A stretch of DNA of 64,000 nucleotides, taken from assembly GCA_013423385.1 (NCBI GenBank), contig BLZA01000030.1, positions 1,381,168-1,445,167 on the forward strand. Reading direction: 5' to 3'. Source of the stretch: Naganishia liquefaciens (lineage: Eukaryota; Basidiomycota; Tremellomycetes; Filobasidiales; Filobasidiaceae). A program made the translations under genes and the position numbers. This document shows, piece after piece, positions 55,616 through 64,000 of the stretch. Below the pieces are notes generated by a model. That model worked only from the letters and a program-made list of their open reading frames with translations, did no database searches and had not been told where the DNA came from. The stretch's first letter is position 1. Each line of letters begins with the position of its first letter.

Positions 55616-58600
55616 TCATCGCTTCAGCGTCCGCTGCTTCTCGGCATGCTCGACCACTTTTTGCTCGACAAACATGCCCTTTCGCTTCCTGACCTTGTCC
55701 ACGTAGACTTTGGCGACGTTTGCCTTGTCGGCCTTTTCGCCGAAATCCTCGAGTTCCTCTTCCGTCGTGGGCACCCAGAAGGGATCTTGGTCGAGCATTT
55801 CGAATCTGCGGCAAGGGCAAGGGCAAGGGCAAGGCGACAGACAGGTCAGCATTGGTGATGCGCCAGTGAACGGCGGTTGATATGTACCCTGCAAAGACGA
55901 GCTGCGGGCTCGCCGCGCCAGAAGTCCTCTTTCGAATTTCTGTAGCGATGATGCGTCGTTCAGTAACGGAACATTCTGCAAGCCGGGCTTTTCGCGTGAG
56001 CGACATACCGTCGGCGAATCCAAAACTCTCCACGACGGGCAACATGGCGCGAATCGAGAAGAAGGATGTACCCTCTTTCATCTCCTCCGAGACGATCCTG
56101 CCTCGTCTTCTCGCCACGACGGCATACACTTTGCCCAAGACATCGGCTGTTGGGCGAGTCGGTCAGACTTTTGGCGTGAAAGACAAAAAACCGGTCAAAG
56201 GATGCGACGTACTGGAAGCCTGGATTTCGCATGAATACATGGCGAGCATGATACGCGGCGACCAGTCGAGCAGGCCATCATGGCAGAGATCCCTGACCAG
56301 AGAGATCAGAGATCCCGTCACTTGCGGCATGCGTGTTCGCACTGGAAATCCAACCAGGCTCAGCCATTGCAGACGTTCCCCAACAAGTTGCCAGAAGCAT
56401 GCTCACGGGTATCCTCCTGTCCGCTCAAATCCGCAACTTGGATTTTTTCCACAAAGTATGCCATCCCGACCACGGGTTCGGCGCACAACGGGCCTTGCTG
56501 ATTCGCAAGCTGGAACCCGGTCTCGATGTTTCCGTCAAAGTCGCGCAGCATGCTGAGTGTCGAGCCCTTGCTGTCGGCATCGGCCGTCTCGGCGTCTGTT
56601 GGAGTCTCTTCGATTGCAGTGTTGGCGAGATGCTCGACCAGGGCTGCCACTTCTGCGGCCGTCTTGCCTTCTTCCCGAGCCTGATCGAGCTGTTCAGACT
56701 TGAAGCGCAGACTGGGGGTCGCCATCAGTTTCGCATTTGGCCGACGAGCAAGGGCAAAACCACGCACCTCTTTCTCTTCTGCTGCGTCCTATCCACGAGC
56801 AAATTCGGGCCAACTCTCTTTGGTCCAAACGCCCAAATCGAGTCGGCCACATCCTGCCATTCGCCGCCCGACGACTTGAGCAGCGCATCAAGCTTTGCCC
56901 AAAACTCCTTGGGTCCGACCACGTGAACGTTGCCCTCGGATGCGTTGGGCACTCCCTCGATCCGGGCTTCATCCTCACGCGCATCACGCTCGACGAGGAG
57001 ATCCGCGATAGTACCGGCGTGGGCTTGGAGGAAGGTGACGACTTTGGAAGGCAGCAAGGCCGCGCGGATCGTTACGGAGACGAGCGACGCGACACTGCTG
57101 CCGGCAAACCGGCCTCGGGCATCAAGCGTCGAACGGGATGCCATCATGTCTGCAAAAGGAAGGAACGAAGCCATTGAGCGCAAATACAGGATGAGACCAG
57201 CCCGTCACCTACCAGCCTGCTTGACTGCCGTTTCTCGGAACGGCACGATCGCCTCGGACGCTGTGATTGCGCACTTGGCGAACCGTTCTCGCAAGTCTTT
57301 AAGGCAGCGCTATGAATCCCGAAAAAACCTGATCAGAGACGGACGCAAACCTGGGCTCGCCATGGGCGTCGACATACCTCTAGATGCAATTCTCCCGCAG
57401 TGAGAATCACGTGTTCTCCGGTTTCCTGGACGAGGACTTCGACGCACGGGTCCGCTTGGTTGAGCAGCCGAAGCCCCTCTACGAGCTTGGGCAGGTCCAC
57501 TGAGAGGAAAAAGCGCTCGATGGGTCAAGCGGCATTCGAGCGATGGCATTCCAGCTCACCTGGATTCTCCGGCTCTAATGCTACTCGAACGATCGGTGCG
57601 CTCTTCAAAAGGCATCAGCCGTTTGAATGTGATTCAATCCAGTGCTCGAGAACTGACCTGCATCGCGACTCCGGAGAGATTCACCAGCCGCGTCTCGTCC
57701 TCTTGCGACTCTGCCCGCAATTTGCACAGCGTCGCATTCCGCAGGACCTTGCCCTCGAGGCCTCCGATCGCAAATATATTCCCGGCAGGCACAAAGTCGA
57801 CCGGAACGAGCTCTCGACCCATCATCATGTAGAGGTTGGTGATTGTCGCTGATGTATTGTGTTTGACGTTGGTCGGATGATCGGCCGGAAGTGCGGGATT
57901 GAATTTCGGCAGGATGCACGAGACAGTGTCACCGGTACGGATGACGCCCGAGTAGATCCTCGCAAACCCAATCAAGGCTTCGCCGCTGCGTTCGGCTGTG
58001 GCATCAGCGGCGTTGCCGTCGGGCGCCGTATCAGTCTGCAATCCCGCAAGTTGACTCGCATTGAGCGGAATCTCCCGGGCATTCTCCATCATGGCCGATT
58101 CATCCGCCGTTGATGCCGCAGCCGCAGCCGTCGCACGACGCTCCCTCTCTTCCCTCCCGCGACGCCGCATATCCTCGGCCGACAACTCCTTGCGCCGATG
58201 TTCCGGCAACTCGGCGCGCGGGACGGCAAACATTTTACTCACGTAGGCAACGACGTTGGCGTCGCTTGCCTGATTACACGTGTACAGATCCTGTTCGAGT
58301 GCGTTTGTGGGCTTGACGATCCCTGTCGTCGGCGAGGTGTAGAGGGTCGGATGGAGCATGCGGGGTAGTCGAATAGGCTGGGCGCCACTCGGTGAGGGAA
58401 TAATATCGACGACGGCCTGGAAGACGCACGTCGAGAGCGGGAGCCATTGCTGGAAGATGATGTTGACGAGCGAGCGGGTGTCTTTGCTGCGCAAATCTCG
58501 CGGGCTGACTTTGACGTTGAGCGCCGTCACGATCTTTTGCACCTTGTCCGGGTTGCTAAAAGGGGGCCGCCGGGGCTTCAGTCGTCAAGTCGGATGATGA

Positions 58601-59876
58601 AGCGAGAAAACGCTTACTGTTCCTCCAAGACGGTCTCGTATACCCTCCAGATATTATCGAGGACAAACTGAACAAACATGGGCTTCAACGTCTTGCCGAG
58701 CGTCGCCGCCCTTTTGCGTCCAATGACGCGCTTGCTCTTGGGATCGAGGTAGTAATCTCCCCACAAGACCTTGCGCAACTTGGCCTCCTGGATGCCCAAC
58801 TTGGCGGCATAGAGCTGTGCAAACTTGCCGAGCCGGAACGCCCATCCGTCGATGGCCGAGGCAAAGACGACGTTGCCGCGCTCGGGCGCGAAATACAAGT
58901 CTTCATCTTCCTGCTCTTCGAATTCTCCTCCGAGATCCGCCTCGTCGTCATCAGCATCCCCTACCACGGGGGTCGCCGTGCCCGAACCCGCCGCGCTTTT
59001 TTCCTCGGCGGCATCCCGCGCCACCTGACGTTCTCTGAGCCGCTGTTCCCTCTGCTCGCGCCACCGCAAGTCATCCTCCATCCGCGCGCTCGCGAAAAAG
59101 GACCCCATGACGGCGTTTACTTGTTCGATGAGCTGGGTCAGGTGGGTGTGTGCCTCGGTCGGGGTCAGCTTGAGTTCGGTGATGAGACGGTCGAGCTTGT
59201 TGATGACGAGGATCGGTTTCAGGTTGTCGAGCCATGCTTGACGGAGGACGGCGATCGTCTGGGGGAGGAGGTTGTCGAGCTTGGTCAGCCAAAGCACGAG
59301 AGATGGAGGCACTGAACGCGACCTGCCTGTGTGCAGACGCCCTCGACGGCGTCGACGAGGACCAATGCGCCGTCGCACAATCTCGCTGCCGTCGACACTT
59401 CTGACGCGAAATCCACGTGTCCCGGGGTATCGATCAAGTTGAGGATATGATGCGGTGATTGCTCCACTACTGCCGCGGTACGCCTTATTAGCCACTCTTT
59501 CTTGCCTCCTCCACCCGTACCGTGCCAAGTGCTCCCCTCACCTTCGCCCTCCTTGCGCCGCCGCATCATCTGAAACCGCAACGAAACCGCACTACTCTCC
59601 ATCGTAATCCCGCGCTCCTGCTCATCCTCGCGGGAATCCATAAACCTGATCTTGCCGGCCAGTCGCGCACTGATGATATTGTTGGCGCTGAGGAGACAGT
59701 CGACGAGCGATGTCTTGCCATGGTCGACGTGCGCGAGGACGGTGATGTTCTGCGAGGCGGAAGGGGAGGGGGGGGGGCGCAGGGAAGGCGTGAGTTTCCA
59801 AACTCTGAGCACGGGGTGGAGCGGCGGTACGTACGCGGGTGTTTTGGATGGGGACTGCGAATGTTTGGACGGCCAT
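55616..59876 (-). CDS. EFL1: Elongation factor-like GTPase 1 (Ria1/EFL1)
   Basis: Cytosolic GTPase that, with Sdo1/SBDS, ejects Tif6 (eIF6) from pre-60S subunits. Thirteen minus-strand exons: 59876-59835, 59749-59327, 59258-58618, 58555-57658, 57602-57560, 57499-57378, 57309-57213, 57149-56768, 56711-56407, 56320-56213, 56146-56009, 55939-55888 and 55805-55616; 1,146 residues, all in phase. GTPase motifs: G1 [15 protein letters not shown], switch [12 protein letters not shown]3 DTPGHVDF, G4 VINKLDRL. Later come [54 protein letters not shown] and the typical C-terminus [14 protein letters not shown]. The second intron (59326-59259) starts with GC. The last intron's pyrimidine tract is a hexanucleotide repeat. 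An acidic insert lies in the G domain after the G4 region, as in other EFL1 proteins. Confidence 0.95.
55810..55833. repeat. Hexanucleotide repeat (ggcaag)4 at a splice acceptor
   Basis: Four tandem ggcaag units on the plus strand; on the coding (minus) strand they read as repeated CTTGCC just upstream of the CAG acceptor of the last EFL1 intron, serving as its pyrimidine tract. Confidence 0.85.
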
Positions 59877-60119
59877 GGTGGTGGAGGATGGCGTGGTTGG
59901 GGACGTGTCGGAGAAGGGAGGGACGAGGGACGAGGTAGGGGGGGAAGAGTGGAAATGCCCATGATGATAATGAGGCCAGGCATGCAGTGGTATTACGTCA
60001 CGCGCATTCAAAATTTGATGCGCGATCGACAGAAAGCAAGAAAAGGAGGAGCGTCAAGGCAGGCAGGCAATAGGGAACACCCTGATCCACCCACCACACC
60101 AAACCACCACCACCACACC
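59877..60119. promoter_or_regulatory. Bidirectional promoter between EFL1 and TSR2
   Basis: The two start codons face away from each other across 243 bp, so all 5' control of both genes is here or in their first exons. The stretch includes CCACCACACC-type repeats next to TSR2. I recognised no specific ribosome-biogenesis element. Confidence 0.6.
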
Positions 60120-60806
60120 ATGTCCACCATGTCCACCTCGGCACAGCCACCACAACTCATCGTCCAACTCGCACGCGGCGTCGACTCGATTCTCGACCTC
60201 TGGCCCGCCCTCCGTCTCGCCATCTCCGAACAATGGGCCGGCCCGGATTCCGCGCAACGAAAAGTGGACATTCAGTCGTACATTATCGATGTCTTTGAGG
60301 ATGCCATTCGACAAGACCATGGATCCGTCGAGGCTGCTGCTGCCATGTCCGCGAGCGCGAGCGGGGCGCATCCGTTGGATTCCGTCATGGATGAGGAAGA
60401 GCTCGCGGATTGCTTGATTGCCGCCATGCAAGAGGCATTCGACGTCGACCTCGAAGACGACTCGGATCAGACCGTGGCGCGGGACATTATTCGGCTGTGG
60501 AAGCAGCTCGTCAGAGGGAATCAAGACATGTTGCACGAGGTGGAAAAGATGGCGGCGGAGCGGGCCGGGCAGAGGGTCAAGGCGAGGGGACAGGATGGCA
60601 CACAGGATGTCGATGAGGATGGAAACCCGGTGGAGGATGACGGCAAGGTCGAGGACGAGGACGATGATGACGAGGACCAGGATATGGAAGATGATAGCGA
60701 GGCGCCGCAACTCGTCGATAACAAGGAACAGCCGTCGAGGGAGCCCGTGGTGGATGACGATGGATTCACGTTGGTACAAAAGGGCAACAAGCGGTCCGGT
60801 CGATAA
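60120..60806 (+). CDS. TSR2: Pre-rRNA-processing protein Tsr2
   Basis: Escortin/chaperone that carries ribosomal protein eS26 to the 40S precursor and supports 20S rRNA processing. Intronless, 228 residues. The N-terminal helical domain shows the family pattern: SILDLWPALRLAISEQWAG, VDIQSYIIDVFED, and a later EELADCLIAAMQEAFDVDLE. An acidic, low-complexity stretch (EDEDDDDEDQDMEDD) follows, as in yeast Tsr2, and the protein ends DDGFTLVQKGNKRSGR, the conserved C-terminal signature. Two in-frame ATGs, 60120 and 60129, compete; the first is used here. Eight bases after the stop lies a (GC)8 tract. It is head to head with EFL1. Confidence 0.93.
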   Translation: MSTMSTSAQPPQLIVQLARGVDSILDLWPALRLAISEQWAGPDSAQRKVDIQSYIIDVFEDAIRQDHGSVEAAAAMSASASGAHPLDSVMDEEELADCLIAAMQEAFDVDLEDDSDQTVARDIIRLWKQLVRGNQDMLHEVEKMAAERAGQRVKARGQDGTQDVDEDGNPVEDDGKVEDEDDDDEDQDMEDDSEAPQLVDNKEQPSREPVVDDDGFTLVQKGNKRSGR

Positions 60807-60813
60807 GGCGGAA

Positions 60814-60829
60814 GCGCGCGCGCGCGCGC
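60814..60829. repeat. (GC)8 alternating tract
   Basis: Sixteen bases of perfect alternating G-C directly after the TSR2 stop codon; such tracts can adopt Z-DNA. It lies in the short 173-bp gap between convergent TSR2 and JJJ1. Confidence 0.9.
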
Positions 60830-60979
60830 AAGAGGATCAGGCAGACAAGCTGTCATGCCGGCATTGTATGGCATTGCCAACATCTGTATAATCGACATGA
60901 CCAAGAGGCGCAATGGAGCGGATAACCTCGCCTCGCTCCAGATATCCATCCATCCATGTTCATGGCGAACCCCCCCCCC

Positions 60980-63431
60980 CTATCTCCTCTTTTTCCCCTT
61001 TTTCCCCGCCGGCACCCGATCACCTCTGTTCTCCACGGCCGCAGCGTGCCCCTCCAGCCTCACATGATCAAACAATCTCGACCGTGAACTAAACACGTCG
61101 CCACAGACATTACACGTGAACTGAATCAAGCCCCCATCAGTATCAATCCAGTCCCGTCCGGTCGCATCCCAATCGATAACCCACCTCGGTCTGCTGTCCC
61201 GCCGCCGTCTCGGCCTCGAGCTTCTTCCGCGCCTCCCTCGCGCGCCGCTTGTCACGTTTCGACATCTGCGGCTCCGCCACCCCGGCCGAGGATTTCGGCC
61301 CATCGGCCTCGTCATCGCTCGTGCCGCCGGGACCGTCCGCGGTATCGGCCTGTGCGCCGCCACCATTCGGCATGGAGACTGGCGGGGTTGTTGCGTTTGT
61401 CGGCGGCGTGTGAGGTTGCTCGTTGATGGCAAACTCTGCTAATGCGGCCTCGACGGCCTCGGTATCTGAATCATCCATCTCTTGTGCCATCGTGGCCGGC
61501 TCGTCAGCCACCACGTCCTCATCGTCAACAGCCGCTTCGGTGGAGTCTTCTTGCTGAATATCGCGACTGAGACCCAATTTTTTATCCTCCTTGAGCATCT
61601 GTTTCTGCAGTCTTTGGACGCGCGCACAGGCGGGTTCAGCGCCAGATACACGTCCGGGGGGACGGCCTCGCAAAGGCAAGACTTACTTCCAGATTGCCTG
61701 TTTGTGCTTTTTCGACTTTTCGTGGTTTTCCCATTGTCCCTGGCTGGCAAATGATTTATGGCACGCGATGCAATCCCACCCGTCCGGCTCCTCTTCGCTC
61801 TCCTCGTCACGGTCCTCATCAGCGTCGGATGCATCTCCGTCATCCCCCTCCGCATCGCCATCCTCTTGATGATCGCTATTCGCCTTGCTCTGCGTCGCCG
61901 TCGTCGTCGTCGTCGGCGCCGCACTGACTCCCCAATCATCATCAAAGTCATCCTCAAACTCGTCTTCCACCTGTTGCCACGACTGCGCCTGAAACTCGGG
62001 ATCCCCGCGCGCCCGGGCCTCTTCCTTTGCCCTCGCCATGCGCGCATGTATGCTTTCCCTCGGCTGCACGGGAGTCGGCGCGGCTCGTGGATTCTTGCCG
62101 AGCGGTGGTCCTTTGCGTCCGGCCATCGTCGGCGGGGCGGCCGTTTGGGATCGTCGCGCTTTTGCACGTTGATAGGCGTGGTATCGTGGATCGCGGTTCT
62201 GGATAAACGCGGCTAATTGCCGAACGGCGTCATTGTATTCTTTCCGATGCGTCTCGCGCGCCTTTTGGTTCTCTCGCTCCATCGCACTGAAATCGAATGG
62301 TCCCCGGGTTGAGTTCTTTTCGGACCCTGACGGGAAAACCAAGACCTTTCAAAGCTCACCGTCTCACCCGCCGATCCTCGCCGCGCTCTGCATCCCACGC
62401 GGAAACCCACTCAAACTTTTTCTCCGTCGCAAACTGTCCCCACACTGTGTAAAAGTCCCTCACCCATGTTCCGGCATCCCTTTCGGCGCGCGTCGCACCC
62501 GGCGGCGGAGCATACAGCGTCGTCGAGTCGCCGAATGTCGGGTATGCGGGCAGTGTGAATCCCGGTTTGGCGGACAAAGGGTGATGTAGCTCTTCGTCGG
62601 ATGCCAAGAGGTCAAACAGCGATCGGTAGATGGAGAAGAATCCCTGGATAAGCGTCCGTCAGTTTGGCCACGCGCACGAGTGCTAGGTACGCCGCGGCGC
62701 ATACGAGCGCCCTCACCTCGGGGGTATCGTCCATTTTTCTGGCCAATTTCGGATCAAAGAACCGCATCAGCTGTGGCAGCGTCACCCCAACCTCGCCCGG
62801 ACGTCGTTTACTGGCCGGCGGTGCTTTTTCCCCCTTGCGGACATGGTTGAACAGGTCGCTGTCGGACTGGGCGACGGGTTCATTGCGGTGACGGTTGTAG
62901 AATGCTCTTTCCTGTCAATGGCTGCAGGGTTTGTGAGATGATCAAGTCGGGTGTGGACGGAAACGCACGTTGGGATCGCTCAGGACCTGCGGGATTCGCA
63001 TCAGATTCGCGGACATTCTGCATGCGGCGAACCCGACCCATCGCTCACCTCGTATGCCTGTTGCAGATCCGCAAACAACTTGGTCGCCGCCTCGATATTA
63101 TCCGGATTCTTGTCCGGGTGATGTTTGAGCTGACGAATGCCGAGCCAGACCAAAGCGAGATGAGTCTTCCTGGCGTACAACTCGCCCGAGGCCGACGGAA
63201 TCTTACCGCTGCTTTCCGAAACGCTTTCTACGCGCGCGCCGCGTGAAGAACGATCCGCTTGAATCAGTCCGCTGTCTTTCCCCTCTGGAGCACACAGGAA
63301 GAGTCTCGCACCTTGATCTCATCCTCGGTCGCCTCCTCGTCGACGCTCAACAACGCATAGTAATCCAGCCGAACCTCTTGCGCGTCGGGTTTATCCGCGG
63401 TATCGGCGTACTTGGACTGGTCGCTGCCCAT
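60980..63431 (-). CDS. JJJ1: DnaJ / zinc-finger protein Jjj1
   Basis: Cytosolic J-protein that with Rei1 and Hsp70 recycles export factor Arx1 from pre-60S subunits. Nine minus-strand exons: 63431-63312, 63227-63207 (21 nt), 63129-63049, 62986-62969 (18 nt), 62911-62717, 62643-62360, 62286-61687, 61611-61185 and 61120-60980; 628 residues. The J domain runs from residue about 22: YYALLSVDEEATEDEIKKAF, the catalytic HPD in KHHPDKNPDN, and QQAYEVLSDPNERAFYNRHR, all assembled across tiny exons. Then come the Jjj1 core, an acidic stretch, a first C2H2 finger (CIACHKSFASQGQWENHEKS), a second (CNVCGDVFSSRSRLFDHVRL) and a basic end (GKKGKKRR). Domain order and length match the family. The start ATG is the only one in frame before the J domain. 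Confidence 0.94.
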
Positions 63432-64000
63432 TTTGTCGGAGCGGGGGAGTTGGGTGGGTGGGGGGGGCGAAGAGCGCTGGGAGGGGGCGCAGGAAGGCGG
63501 GGAGGAGGGGGGACTTGAGTTGTATGCGACGGCTCAAAGTATGGCAAAGTGTATGGCCTAGTATGGCAGAGTATGGCGTCTGTGGTCAAGTTGTGCGGGG
63601 CGATCGTGCATGTCTCACATCCGTCAGGAATCAAATTTCACGCGGGCCAGATTACAAAAGACCATCGGGGGGGGGGGGGGCAAAGCATCTTCGTCGTAAA
63701 GCGAGGCAAAGGAGGGCAGGGCCGCGCAGCGACATGTGCACCATACGGTCAGTCCGCGACACACACTCTCTCTCTCTGTGATTAGCTATCTATGGAATAA
63801 GAGCGAGGTGCAATCGAGGTGCGGTCGACGAGGAGCCAATCATCCTTGGAAGATCATGACGATGCTACAAAAATGACAAACGCAGACTCGTGCTCGTATT
63901 TTGGGATAAGATGAGGAAAAACGATGGAATACAACGCGAGGGAAAAGAAGGCGACGTTTAGACCTTCATCTGTGGGGCACGTAAGAGCATTAGCGGGGGG
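63432..64000. other. Low-complexity spacer; possible last exon of a further minus-strand gene
   Basis: G-rich runs occur around 63450-63510 and a perfect G14 lies at 63667-63680. At the right edge the minus strand shows a CCCCACAG acceptor followed by ATG AAG GTC TAA (63969-63958), which could be the 12-nt terminal exon of a gene beyond the window. Nothing else was recognised. Confidence 0.35.

Noticed and set aside
60054-60779. 241-codon open frame antisense to TSR2
   Set aside because: Mirrors the Asp/Glu and Ala codons of TSR2; repetitive Leu/Ile/Val/His sequence with no domain.
1-64000. CRISPR arrays, bacterial operons or prophage features
   Set aside because: No regularly spaced repeats; spliced eukaryotic genes throughout.

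Overview
This window reads as nuclear DNA of a basidiomycete fungus, most likely a tremellomycete-type yeast. Nearly every gene is broken by many very short introns (mostly 45-65 nt, GT-AG, with CTNAC/CTGAC-like branch sites), intergenic gaps are short, pyrimidine-rich leaders precede genes, and the recognisable proteins are fungal. Order and genus cannot be fixed from the sequence. The exon models were built by hand from splice signals, reading phase and family motifs; where a whole chain is given the phases close without a leftover base.

Layout. 1-869: 3' end of poly(A) polymerase. 870-6160: gene-poor 5.3 kb holding an intron-bearing tRNA-Asn. 6161-8088: Yap-like bZIP factor. 8737-11196: multi-pass transporter, probably amino acid. 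12722-13666: 14-3-3. 14208-15225 (minus) and 15511-17021 (plus): a divergent pair, a uridine-kinase-superfamily P-loop protein and an IU-type nucleoside hydrolase. 17549-19314: metallo-beta-lactamase-fold hydrolase with a 6-nt exon. 20367-20944: CoA-binding YccU-like protein. 20945-23762: gene-poor, with a 2 x 50 bp tandem repeat. 23763-28518: DH-PH RhoGEF. 29109-31375: ubiquitin hydrolase. 31428-35256 (minus): exocyst Sec10. 35827-40509 (minus): meiotic MSH4 in 36 exons. 41531-43120: pyruvate dehydrogenase E1 beta. 43701-45356: IMP dehydrogenase. 45723-46042: broken GNAT copy beside an apparently intact GNAT acetyltransferase (46333-47253), both minus. 47559-48862 (minus): unrecognised protein with a highly charged tail. 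49962-50901: calcineurin B. 51606-53622: UTP15. 53920-55230 (minus): GILT-family thiol reductase. 55616-59876 (minus): EFL1. 60120-60806: TSR2. 60980-63431 (minus): JJJ1. 63432-64000: mostly low-complexity spacer.

How the genes fit together. The last 12 kb is rich in ribosome assembly: UTP15 (SSU processome), EFL1 (60S, anti-association factor release), TSR2 (eS26 chaperone, 40S) and JJJ1 (60S export-factor recycling), with EFL1 and TSR2 head to head over 243 bp. IMP dehydrogenase, the nucleoside hydrolase and the kinase-like protein touch nucleotide metabolism. The RhoGEF, Sec10, 14-3-3 and calcineurin B belong to polarity, secretion and signalling. No CRISPR array, intact transposon, virus-like element or rRNA gene was seen. 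The most unusual feature is the extreme exon fragmentation of some genes, with exons of 6, 12, 14, 15, 16, 17, 18, 19 and 21 nt whose inclusion is needed to rebuild conserved motifs.
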